From a virus, in the IMG/VR virus record IMGVR_UViG_3300035698_003630, positions 1 through 24,468 of that record: 24,468 nucleotides of DNA; one strand, 5' to 3'. The position numbers and the translations under genes are program-made. Below are positions 8,160 to 15,755 of the stretch, piece by piece. Under the pieces are notes generated by a model. That model saw nothing but the letters and a program-made list of their open reading frames with translations. It did no database searches and was not told where the DNA came from. Each line of letters starts with the position of its first letter. The stretch's first letter is position 1.

Positions 8160-8511
8160 TGGTTTATCAATGGCAATATCAGCATTGACCACAGCAACAT
8201 TACCACCTAAATTTATAGCGTGGGGAACAGGCACAACAACTGCAACAGCAGCTAACACAGCGTTAGAATCTGAAACAGCGACAATAAGATGTACAGGTAC
8301 GGTTACGATTATAACAACAACTACAACTAGCGATACATTACAAGTAACAGGAACTATGACAGCAACGGCAGCATATACAATTTCAGAAGTAGGACTATTT
8401 GACACAAATGCGGCAGGTCTTATGTTCGCAAGAATAACGTTTACCGGAATTGCACTAAACGCATCAGACAGTATAGCGTGGACAATAAAGGCAGTAGCAG
8501 ATCAGGCATAA
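8131..8511 (+). CDS. Phage structural protein, GTGTT-type (tail fibre-like family)
   Basis: This 126-aa beta-rich, Thr/Ala-rich protein has the pattern of a widespread phage structural family: FIAWGTGTTTATAANTALESE (the fixed part is WGTGTT followed by NTALESE, about residues 30-50), a strand-rich centre, then ISEVGLFDTNAAGLMFARITF (about 89-109) and a final DSIAWTIK strand. Relatives are usually annotated as tail-fibre or minor structural proteins. ATG 8131 has a GGAGG site seven bases upstream and a TAA directly before it in frame. It opens the accessory block between the head adaptor and the rest of the neck genes. A terminator-like hairpin follows. Confidence 0.65.
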   Translation: MADTGVVVNSGLSMAISALTTATLPPKFIAWGTGTTTATAANTALESETATIRCTGTVTIITTTTTSDTLQVTGTMTATAAYTISEVGLFDTNAAGLMFARITFTGIALNASDSIAWTIKAVADQA

Positions 8512-8516
8512 ATTAA

Positions 8517-8545
8517 GGGAGTGGGCAACTGCTCCCTATAGTTTT
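8517..8545 (+). terminator. Hairpin terminator or attenuator
   Basis: GGGAG (8517-8521) pairs with CTCCC (8532-8536), and the stem can extend inward by T-G, G-T and G-C pairs to close a GCAA tetraloop. The following TATAGTTTTATTT is T-rich though interrupted. It lies six bases after the stop codon and before the LamG-like gene. The weaker T-tract suggests partial termination. Confidence 0.6.
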
Positions 8546-8588
8546 ATTTGATTCATGATAATAATTTTAGATAACAGGGAGAGATATT

Positions 8589-9488
8589 ATGGCTTCAATA
8601 ACACCTAAAAATGGTCGTGCGGCTTTTATTACAGCACATGACCCACATACTTATTGGGAGTGTAATACCACAAATCTCGGTACTAATTTTGGACATGACG
8701 CTACTTCTAGTGGTGGCGAGAATTCTAACATAGCTTCGGGGGATATATCTATCTCAGATAGTTATGAGGGAATGAACAATCAGAACGACCCAGTTGTAAG
8801 TGGCGATTTTGACAGATGGATTGTTACCGATGCTTGTGCATTGGTTTATATCCCCGCTGGTCTTACTCACAGCCAACATTATGGTTTATGGCATAACGGT
8901 GGTGGCACTAATGCTCAAGGTGCCGGTCTCCGAGCAACAACAACTGGTGTTGAAATTAGTTGTACACATAATAATGCTTCTCAAGTAATGGATACATTGA
9001 TTTATGAAATACCTGATGCAAGTTTGCCGGGTTGGTTTGCTATTGGCTGGCAATTTGCTTCTAATGATGGAAACCAAGGGGATATGGGATTATGGATTAA
9101 TGGTGTTTGTGTAAGAAGCGGTACTCGTATTTATACTCTTGACTATGGTTCGGGAAACCCTAACTTTGGTAATTTTGGTGGAAATGACCCTAATGCATCG
9201 TCTGTTATAGATCCTTCAAGTTATAGTGGTGGAGATTGGGGAGCTAATGCCGCAATTACTAATAGTGGCATTCTTATTGCTAATTTTACTTGTGATAATC
9301 CAACCGATAGTGGCTCTGGATATTCATCACCTGGTGCAGGAAATGATTTTTATACAGATTATTATGATGAACATGTCGAATCAGGAAGTACATCATATTC
9401 CAAAACAGTAATAGCAATGATGAATTTTGTAGAAAAAAGAAAGGTTATAGTAGGCAAAACGACAAAAATATTTAGAAATAGAAAATGA
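8589..9488 (+). CDS. LamG/concanavalin-like structural protein with repeat C-terminus
   Basis: This is a 299-aa probable virion surface protein. Residues about 10-255 look like a jelly-roll of the LamG/concanavalin type: aromatic and Gly/Asn-rich strands, WFAIGWQFASNDGNQGDMGL followed by WINGVCVRSG near the middle, and a long loop rich in Gly, Asn and Asp. The fold assignment is tentative. The last 28 residues (272-299) differ in character: basic, beginning KTVIAMMNF, with a second KTT exactly 18 residues later. That matches the 18-residue repeat of the 1223-aa protein encoded 1.8 kb downstream. The start has a GGGAGA site six bases upstream. Codons end in T more often than in neighbouring core genes, hinting at separate acquisition. 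Confidence 0.6.
   Translation: MASITPKNGRAAFITAHDPHTYWECNTTNLGTNFGHDATSSGGENSNIASGDISISDSYEGMNNQNDPVVSGDFDRWIVTDACALVYIPAGLTHSQHYGLWHNGGGTNAQGAGLRATTTGVEISCTHNNASQVMDTLIYEIPDASLPGWFAIGWQFASNDGNQGDMGLWINGVCVRSGTRIYTLDYGSGNPNFGNFGGNDPNASSVIDPSSYSGGDWGANAAITNSGILIANFTCDNPTDSGSGYSSPGAGNDFYTDYYDEHVESGSTSYSKTVIAMMNFVEKRKVIVGKTTKIFRNRK
9402..9485 (+). repeat. Single 18-aa repeat unit plus partial unit at gene 3' end
   Basis: This codes for residues 272-299 of the LamG-like protein: one full 18-residue unit and ten residues of a second. The unit shares K1, T2, V3, A5, M7 and N8 with unit 34 of the large repeat protein, and the next K falls exactly 18 residues later. At DNA level, 9402-9428 matches 14041-14067 inside the large repeat gene at 21 of 27 positions by eye. 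Confidence 0.65.
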
Positions 9489-9555
9489 AAAAATAATTAT
9501 ATTATTAATAACAGCGGTGGGTACAAAGATTTCAGTTTGATATAAGGGGTGACGT

Positions 9556-11271
9556 ATGGCAACAAGTTTTGATTTTAACGGCACAGATAATTATGTAAAT
9601 ATTATAGACGACCAAGTTTATGACGTTGCAACGTGGACTGTCTCTTATAATGACGGAACAGATAAGACGTGGGACACAGGTGATGCAGCAGTAACAGGTT
9701 TATTACAACTAATCAATGAGACAAGAATGAAATTAGCCTATGATGGAACTGATTATTTTGGGGATAAAATAAGAAGTCTGACAGGGAAAAACTCTGATGA
9801 GTCAACTGTAGTGTATATCCCATTTGACAAATCTTCTGGTTCGGTAGCCGACAGCACGTTCACTCAAACTGATATGGTTATAAACTGGACAACTCCTACT
9901 ATAAGTTTCACAGGCACGAATTATAATGCTAATAGTGAAGCAACACTCAATACTGCTTTAGGGAATGTCACTTCTGGTAACTATGATAAAATCACATTAA
10001 CTGGCAGTTTTTCTATAACTGGGTCAAAAGACATTAGTGGAATAAACGGATTAACTATAGACTTTAATGGGTACACAATCACATATAATTCTGGGGCATC
10101 AGGAGACTATTTCTTCACAATAGAGAACTCAAACACTACCAACTTAAAAGTAATCTCACCAAAACTTGTAAGTCAGAATGACCAGACTAGGTCTAATGGC
10201 AGGGGTGGAAGTGATGGTTCAAACAGACATGGTTTTTACATAGGGGGAAGTGTTGTTAGTAATCTAGTTTTTACAAATCCTCATTTCACAAATTTAGAGT
10301 TTGGCTTTATGATTGCTGGCAAAAGTAACGACCCAGCTAACTCATCAAACATTTTTATTGATGGAACATTTACTACTATAGATACCTTTCAGTCCATATA
10401 TGTTCAGTATTGTAGAAACCTTTATGTTGACACTTTAACAAATGATAACTCAATGGTCGTAAATGGGTTAGACCATCAGTTTTATGGAGCAGCCAAATCG
10501 AGGACATACATTAAATCTATAACTGCTGATAATGTAGATGCTACCTCAAATTGCATGTATGCTCTTCAACTAGAAGTTTCACCAGATGAGTCTAGTGCAG
10601 AGGCATACATAAACTATGCTAATATCCTTGGCAGTTTAAAGCCAGCGTGGCTTCATGGTGGGAAAATGGTTATAAACACCTTAGACTTTGATACTACTCT
10701 CACTGGCACAAATCCATATATAAGGATAGCTAGATATGGACAACTTATTGTTAACGGTGGTACTTGGACTGGGTCTGGTGGCTACTATTTATTTGATAGA
10801 TACAATGAGACTGGTGATGGAAATGAGTGTATCATAATTAGGAATGTAACTATGGACATTACTATTGATTATTATATGATTAACTATACAGATTTAGATT
10901 ATCCAATGTTCGTTCATTTTGAAAATTGCGATATAACCTTTGATTCTAATAATGATAAACCTTTTAAATTCTCACCTTCGGCAAATGTGTTCAAGGATTG
11001 TGATTTTACTTTGGGGTTTGAAAATAGTATTTTCTGGGATTTTTATAATGGTGCTACAATGACATCGATTAACTGTACATATACTGATACAGGTGGATTA
11101 TTTACTCCAACTGATGCAGATGCAACTTTTGTTACTGATGCTAATTATAATACGCAGAAAACTATTGAAGGAACCGTATTAGATTCACAATGGGAAGTTG
11201 ATGATCTTCAGGGATCGTTAGTATTATCAATCAATAGGGTTGTAAAGATATTTAAAATAATCGATATATAA
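9556..11271 (+). CDS. Right-handed beta-helix (tailspike-like) protein with repeat C-terminus
   Basis: This 571-aa protein probably folds largely as a parallel beta-helix, as in phage tailspikes and pectate lyases. After an N-terminal 110-120 residues, a typical entry segment follows (EATLNTALGNVTSGNYDKIT, 128-147, then ITGLSID-like strands GLTIDFNGYTI at 165-175). Further rungs include LVFTNPHFTNLEFGFMIAG, IIIRNVTMDI, VHFENCDITFDS and VFKDCDFTLGF. I see no obvious catalytic triad, so glycan binding is as likely as cleavage. The last 23 residues depart from the helix: SLVLSINRVVKIFK matches the 18-residue repeat of the next gene in exact register. ATG 9556 has AAGGGGTG four bases upstream. 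The position suggests a surface appendage. Confidence 0.65.
   Translation: MATSFDFNGTDNYVNIIDDQVYDVATWTVSYNDGTDKTWDTGDAAVTGLLQLINETRMKLAYDGTDYFGDKIRSLTGKNSDESTVVYIPFDKSSGSVADSTFTQTDMVINWTTPTISFTGTNYNANSEATLNTALGNVTSGNYDKITLTGSFSITGSKDISGINGLTIDFNGYTITYNSGASGDYFFTIENSNTTNLKVISPKLVSQNDQTRSNGRGGSDGSNRHGFYIGGSVVSNLVFTNPHFTNLEFGFMIAGKSNDPANSSNIFIDGTFTTIDTFQSIYVQYCRNLYVDTLTNDNSMVVNGLDHQFYGAAKSRTYIKSITADNVDATSNCMYALQLEVSPDESSAEAYINYANILGSLKPAWLHGGKMVINTLDFDTTLTGTNPYIRIARYGQLIVNGGTWTGSGGYYLFDRYNETGDGNECIIIRNVTMDITIDYYMINYTDLDYPMFVHFENCDITFDSNNDKPFKFSPSANVFKDCDFTLGFENSIFWDFYNGATMTSINCTYTDTGGLFTPTDADATFVTDANYNTQKTIEGTVLDSQWEVDDLQGSLVLSINRVVKIFKIIDI
11200..11268 (+). repeat. Single 18-aa repeat unit plus 5 residues at gene 3' end
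   Basis: This encodes residues 549-571 of the beta-helix protein. Residues 553-567 align without gaps to positions 5-18 and the next position 1 of the large protein's repeat; unit 37 (KIVTASLIMGINR...) shares S6, L7, I11, N12, R13 and V15, and the following K is in place. Only the first four positions are unlike the consensus (DDLQ). Confidence 0.6.
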
Positions 11272-11295
11272 ATAGCTTAGAAGGAGGGAGTAAAT

Positions 11296-14200
11296 TTGAG
11301 TTTTGTTATTTCATCATTTTCAGGTAATGTTGATAATTATATAGGAGTAGATTCTTCCAATACAGAAGTTTCACAATCATTTTTATGCGATGGTCATTAT
11401 CTGGCAGAACAACTAAAGGTTACTGTACTTAAAGGAGCAGGGAGTGATGGTAATTGTTATGGTAGAATATACGCTCATTCTGGTACTTTTGGTACAAGTT
11501 CTGTTCCTACTGGTTCTCCTTTAGGAACTTCTGATGCAATAGATGTTGGAGATATGTCATCAGGCAACCAAGACTATACATTCACTTTTTCTACAAAGGT
11601 AGAATTACAAAAAGATACGCATTATTGTGTTGTTATGTATTTTGCAGGAACGGGTATTACATATTTAAGTAGGGATAGTACGACATCCCCTGAACCAGCA
11701 GGAAACTATGCAAGGAAATCAGGGTCTACTTGGAATGCTTGGGATGCAAGGGATTTTTCTGGTTATGAACTTAGTGGCATTGACGCGACAAGCACAACCG
11801 GTAAAACTGTTACAGCAACAATAGAGATTGCAGGTTCAACCATAAAAAAAGCCAGTAAATTTACTAATTTAATAATGAAGTTGAGTGGGAATAGAGTAAA
11901 TAAAATAAATAAGGCTATGTCCGTTGCATTATCTTTTCTTGTCAAAAAGGGTCGGTCTAACTTTAAGACGGTATCTGCAACGTTTGTACTTGGACGCGAA
12001 AAATTTAATAAGTACACAAAGTCGGTTGCCTCAACTTTTAGTTTGGCAAAAACTAAAACAATTAATGTTTTTAAAACAACCTTGGCAACAATGGAACTAT
12101 CTGTTAACGTGTTAAAAAACATCAAAAAATATACACTGGCAACTTACAAGCTAAGTATTGCGAAATCACAGAGGTTTGTAAAAGTGGTAACGGCAATCGT
12201 GAAATTGAGTACAACAAAGATTGTTAAGGTTTGTAAAACAACTATGGCTATGGTTTCACTTGTTAGTCAGGCTGTTAAAAGAACTATAAAATTTACATCA
12301 GTATCGTTTATGTCGTCTATAAGCCGTTTCACTACAAGCAAATTAACTAGGACAGTTAATGCAACACTCACACTTGGGATTTCAACTATTAAAAAGGTTA
12401 ACAAAACATCATCAGCAACGCTGAAACTATTGGCAAATAAGTTCAAAAAAACCTTCAAGATAGCATTGGTAACATTTGCAATTATATCCACAAAAGCAGT
12501 AAAGCTATCAAAATCTATAGTTGCAACAGCAAAACTTAGCACGAATACAGTTAAAAGGATAAGCAAAGCCACGTCGGCAACATACAATGTAGTGGTTTCC
12601 AAAACACGGACAGCCTTTAAATTAGTGGTCGCAACATTGACTCTTACTGGAAATAAAGTGACGAAAGTTTTTAAAATCTCGACAGCAAACATAAGTTTAA
12701 CCATAACGAGATTGTCTGGGATATTCAAGACCTCAACTATAAACTTTAAACTTTCAACAAATAGATTAACCCAGTTTTTTAAAACAGTAATAGCTAGTTT
12801 GATAACATCCGTAGTAAAATTGGTTAATGTAAATAAAATTACAACGGCAATTTTTAAGTTATCAGTTCAGACTGTGAAGAGGATAGTAAAACCAACAACA
12901 GTGATGTTCTTATTATCTATAAGCCGTTCTGTTTCGAGCTTGTTTGCAAAATCAGTAACGGTATCACTTGTGTTTGGATCTTCTACTATTAAAAAAATTA
13001 GCAAAGTATCGTCTGCAATAGTAAACTTTTCAACATCAAAATTGACAGGATCTTACAAGACAACAATCTTAAACCTTAAATTATCGGTAACAAAAGCTTC
13101 TGGGCTATTTAAAGAGGTAACCGCAACGTTTAAATTATCAGTGGCAAAAGCTGTAAAGGTTTACAAAGCTACGCTAGTATCGATAATGGTAGTGGTTAAT
13201 AAAATATTGAGATTTCCAAAGACTGTTACTTCAATATTAAAACTATCAACAAGTAAATTTAAAACATCTTTTAAATCAATTAGTGCAACGTTCTCACTAA
13301 TTGCAAACAAGACGACAAGAATTTTTAAAGTATCAACAGTAGATTTTAAACTGACCACAAACAGGTTGTCAAGGATTGCAAAAACCATAACGGTAACACT
13401 TAACTTATTAGTCACACGATCAAATATGTATTTTAAATCAGTTTTAGCTACATTGAAATTGTCGGCAAATAAAGTTGTAACCGTTGCAAAAATTATTCAA
13501 GTGTTATTGAAATTGTCAAGCACCAAGACAATTGGTGTTGCAAGAATGGTTTCGGCAAGTCTGACAATGACAGCACAAACTATTAAAAACATCATTAAAA
13601 CAAGCATGGTATCATTTGTATTATCCGCAAGTAGGGTTGTGTCTGGTGCATTTACTAAGACTGTAACAGCTACAATGAACTTGGGAGTTTCGACAGTTAA
13701 AGGAATTAGTAAAATAACCACTGCGATATTTAGTTTGCTTACATCAAGAACTACTAAAATTTACAAAACATCATCAGCAATATTTAATCTCTCAACAAAT
13801 AAATTAAAACAGTTTGCAAAGATTGTAACGGCTAGTTTGATAATGGGAATTAATAGAACTGTAAATGTTTTAAAGACAACTTCGGCAAATATCACCTTAT
13901 CGGTGGCTTCAACAAAAAGGTTCTTTAAAACCGTAACAACTAACTTTAATCTAGCACTTACAAAAACAATTAATATTTTTAAAACTTCAATTGTGAGTTT
14001 TGTATTATCTTTTAGTCGTGCAGTATCAGGAGCATACGCAAAAACAGTTACGGCAACCATGAATTTAAGCACATCAGCGGTTAGAAATATAAGGAAAATA
14101 AGCACTGCAACCATGAAGTTATCAGTATCAAGAATTGCAAAAATATATAAGACAACAACTGCGATATTTAAACTGTCAATAACGAGTTTAAAGGGCTATT

Positions 14201-14967
14201 CTAAGGAAGTTATAGTTAACATGACACTAGCTACCAATAAGACAGTAAAAGCCATTAAAACAACTTCTGTAGGCATAGGGCTATCTGTTACAAGGATAGT
14301 AAACATAATTAAAGCATCAACAGTAGAGTTTGTATTTTCAGTAACTAGAGTTTTAGCGAACCTTTACACAAAATCCGTTACTGCAACAATGAATTTCAGT
14401 GTTTCGACAATTAAGAGAGTACAGAAAATAACATCAATTGGATTGACGGTTTCAACCAATACAATAAAGAACGTAAACAAAATAACTTCATCAATTATAA
14501 ATTTAGCAGTATCAAGACAAAATAAACTATACAAAATCTCAACTGCTACATTAGGTTTTGTTGTAAGTACAGTTAAGGGAATATCAAAGACGACTGTAGT
14601 ATCGTTTATATTATCAGCAATACGATCTAATCTTTATACGAAAATAGTAACAGCTACAATGAACTTTGCCTCAACAGAATTAAAAAGAATTGGTAAGATT
14701 ACATCAGCAAGTTTAGATTTCAGCGTAAGCACAGCAAAGAAGATTTTCAGAACAGTAAGTGCGATATTCAATTGGGCGGTTACAAGATATAAATCATCAG
14801 GGTTAAAGTGTACAGTTTCGGTTGAAAGACGAACTACGACAACTCTAGTAGAACAAAGATCGATTGCATTAGGAATAGCAAAAGCATGGTGTGGAACATT
14901 AGTAGAGTTAAGAGGGAATACAATATCAGTAGAAAAAAGAACATTAGTGACGAGCGTGGAGGTATGA
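11296..14967 (+). CDS. Giant 55-unit 18-residue repeat surface protein
   Basis: This 1223-aa protein is the standout of the window. It starts at TTG 11296, five bases after an AAGGAGGGAG site. Residues 1-169 form a beta-sandwich-like head (IGVDSSNTEVSQSFLCDGHY, RIYAHSGTFGTSSVPTGSPL, THYCVVMYFAGT) similar to the 'choice-of-anchor R' type. Residues 170-1169 are 55 gapless units of 18 residues (five have 20), consensus K-T-V-T-A-T-hydrophobic-x-L-S-V-S-x-V-K-x-I-x. Position 1 is K in 52 units and R in three. Acidic residues are nearly absent. Residues 1170-1223 carry a 9-residue VExR repeat. The alternating pattern implies beta structure, such as a solenoid or fibrous shaft. I infer an appendage or adhesin binding an anionic surface polymer. 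No enzyme motif, signal peptide or clear membrane segment is seen. Confidence 0.8.
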   Translation: MSFVISSFSGNVDNYIGVDSSNTEVSQSFLCDGHYLAEQLKVTVLKGAGSDGNCYGRIYAHSGTFGTSSVPTGSPLGTSDAIDVGDMSSGNQDYTFTFSTKVELQKDTHYCVVMYFAGTGITYLSRDSTTSPEPAGNYARKSGSTWNAWDARDFSGYELSGIDATSTTGKTVTATIEIAGSTIKKASKFTNLIMKLSGNRVNKINKAMSVALSFLVKKGRSNFKTVSATFVLGREKFNKYTKSVASTFSLAKTKTINVFKTTLATMELSVNVLKNIKKYTLATYKLSIAKSQRFVKVVTAIVKLSTTKIVKVCKTTMAMVSLVSQAVKRTIKFTSVSFMSSISRFTTSKLTRTVNATLTLGISTIKKVNKTSSATLKLLANKFKKTFKIALVTFAIISTKAVKLSKSIVATAKLSTNTVKRISKATSATYNVVVSKTRTAFKLVVATLTLTGNKVTKVFKISTANISLTITRLSGIFKTSTINFKLSTNRLTQFFKTVIASLITSVVKLVNVNKITTAIFKLSVQTVKRIVKPTTVMFLLSISRSVSSLFAKSVTVSLVFGSSTIKKISKVSSAIVNFSTSKLTGSYKTTILNLKLSVTKASGLFKEVTATFKLSVAKAVKVYKATLVSIMVVVNKILRFPKTVTSILKLSTSKFKTSFKSISATFSLIANKTTRIFKVSTVDFKLTTNRLSRIAKTITVTLNLLVTRSNMYFKSVLATLKLSANKVVTVAKIIQVLLKLSSTKTIGVARMVSASLTMTAQTIKNIIKTSMVSFVLSASRVVSGAFTKTVTATMNLGVSTVKGISKITTAIFSLLTSRTTKIYKTSSAIFNLSTNKLKQFAKIVTASLIMGINRTVNVLKTTSANITLSVASTKRFFKTVTTNFNLALTKTINIFKTSIVSFVLSFSRAVSGAYAKTVTATMNLSTSAVRNIRKISTATMKLSVSRIAKIYKTTTAIFKLSITSLKGYSKEVIVNMTLATNKTVKAIKTTSVGIGLSVTRIVNIIKASTVEFVFSVTRVLANLYTKSVTATMNFSVSTIKRVQKITSIGLTVSTNTIKNVNKITSSIINLAVSRQNKLYKISTATLGFVVSTVKGISKTTVVSFILSAIRSNLYTKIVTATMNFASTELKRIGKITSASLDFSVSTAKKIFRTVSAIFNWAVTRYKSSGLKCTVSVERRTTTTLVEQRSIALGIAKAWCGTLVELRGNTISVEKRTLVTSVEV
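11803..14802 (+). repeat. 55 tandem 54-bp units (five of 60 bp), coding repeat
   Basis: I counted 55 units by aligning the K/R that opens each one. Units are 54 bp (18 codons) except those starting at 12289, 12889, 13597, 13981 and 14311, which are 60 bp. The sum, 55 x 18 + 10 = 1000 residues, fits exactly between residue 170 and the 54-residue C-terminal segment. The units have diverged at DNA level, though some stretches are still identical (13663-13682 and 14647-14666). Confidence 0.9.
14815..14964 (+). repeat. C-terminal 9-residue VExR repeat
   Basis: The last 50 residues of the large repeat protein contain VERR, VEQR, VELR, VEKR and VEV. Their glutamates fall at residues 1177, 1186, 1204, 1213 and 1222, intervals of 9, 18, 9 and 9. 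The missing position, 1195, is an alanine. The period is exactly half that of the main repeat. Confidence 0.7.
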
Positions 14968-14968
14968 G

Positions 14969-15265
14969 ATGGTAACACAAGTAACGATAGGTGATACGGT
15001 TTGGTTAAAAGGTGAGTTTAAAGACAGAACGGGGGCGTATAAAGACCCTGCATCAAGCTTGACAATGGTAAACATATACGACAAGGGTGAAAGTTTGATT
15101 TCAACCTTATCAGCAAGCCAAACAGATACGGGAAAATACGAACGAGATTACGAGATACCAACAGGGTATGATTATCTGATATTTGAGTTTACAGGCGAAC
15201 TGGACGGGTTCACGGCAAAGAGAAGAGACACATTGGACTGTAAGTTTAGATCATCACCAGCATAG
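14969..15265 (+). CDS. Small Ig-like neck-region structural protein
   Basis: This 98-aa beta-sandwich-like protein opens IGDTVWLKGEFKDRTGAYKD and continues with MVNIYDKGE, a TGKYERDYEIPTG turn and FEFTGELDGF. This is the pattern of a common small phage protein (GDTV-L-A-F, IYD, TG-Y--D--LP, G-LDG) found beside neck genes. It starts one base after the stop of the large repeat gene, with GTGGAGGT six bases upstream. Its function is not established; an accessory neck or connector subunit is the simplest reading. It marks the return from the accessory block to conserved neck genes. Confidence 0.65.
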   Translation: MVTQVTIGDTVWLKGEFKDRTGAYKDPASSLTMVNIYDKGESLISTLSASQTDTGKYERDYEIPTGYDYLIFEFTGELDGFTAKRRDTLDCKFRSSPA

Positions 15266-15272
15266 GAGAATT

Positions 15273-15755
15273 ATGGCTATAATAAGCAGCAAGGATTTCT
15301 TTAAACAGAATGCAGGTGTTAAAAAAGACAGTAAGTTTTGGAAGGGATATTATTCCAACGTACCAAGAGTTAAATACGTCCTAGAAGAGAACGAGAAGTT
15401 AGCATTAAGAGAAGCCGGGAAACTTATTAAAAAAGAAATGACAAAACTTATCAAGTCTAAAATCAAAAAAAGAACCGGCACACTTTTAAAGTCAAGAGGG
15501 TATAAAGTAATCAAAAAAACCAAGTCGGTCAATGTTGGGATATTCGGAGCAAGGAACAATCGTGGACGTGCATTTTATTCGAAGTTTTTAGAATTTGGAA
15601 CGAGTAAAAGAAGAGCAACACCTTTTATTGAACCTGCGGCGGCACAAAACATCCAAGGTATAAAAACCGCAATTGCAAAAGCTATGGGAAATGTCACAAA
15701 AGAAATAGTTGTACCGGTGAAAACAGACGAAATAATTTATGGAGATGACAAATGA
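15273..15755 (+). CDS. HK97 gp10-like neck / tail-joining protein
   Basis: This 160-aa protein belongs to the HK97 gp10-like family of neck proteins that help attach tails to filled heads. The diagnostic C-terminal box is clear: FLEFGTSKRRATPFIEPAA (about residues 106-124), preceded by VNVGIFG and a strongly basic region (KLIKKEMTKLIKSKIKKRTG). The frame is open from 15183, but ATG 15273 has AGGAG four bases upstream and begins just after the previous stop, so I chose it. It overlaps the next gene by four bases (ATGA). In most related phages this gene follows the head adaptor directly; here about 7 kb of accessory genes separate them. Confidence 0.88.
   Translation: MAIISSKDFFKQNAGVKKDSKFWKGYYSNVPRVKYVLEENEKLALREAGKLIKKEMTKLIKSKIKKRTGTLLKSRGYKVIKKTKSVNVGIFGARNNRGRAFYSKFLEFGTSKRRATPFIEPAAAQNIQGIKTAIAKAMGNVTKEIVVPVKTDEIIYGDDK

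Noticed and set aside
8127-8405. 92-aa minus-strand Val-rich hydrophobic ORF opposite the GTGTT-type gene
   Set aside because: Its membrane-like appearance comes from the complement of Thr/Ala-rich codons; there is no independent start signal.
8540-8588. Promoter upstream of the LamG-like gene
   Set aside because: A TTGATT and a TAGATA-like box are present, but the spacing is about 14 bp and the AT-rich context makes chance matches likely.
11763-14114. Long minus-strand ORFs opposite the repeat gene
   Set aside because: They mirror the low-complexity, periodic codon pattern of the + strand repeat (ACA/GTT-type codons read in reverse), lack ribosome sites and have no recognisable content.
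11803-14802. CRISPR array or noncoding satellite interpretation of the 54-bp periodicity
   Set aside because: There is no conserved repeat/unique spacer alternation at DNA level; the periodicity is in the protein, within one open frame.
11857-14802. Multi-pass membrane protein interpretation of the repeat
   Set aside because: Hydrophobic residues alternate with K, T, S and N and no run of about 18 apolar residues occurs; the pattern suits beta strands better.
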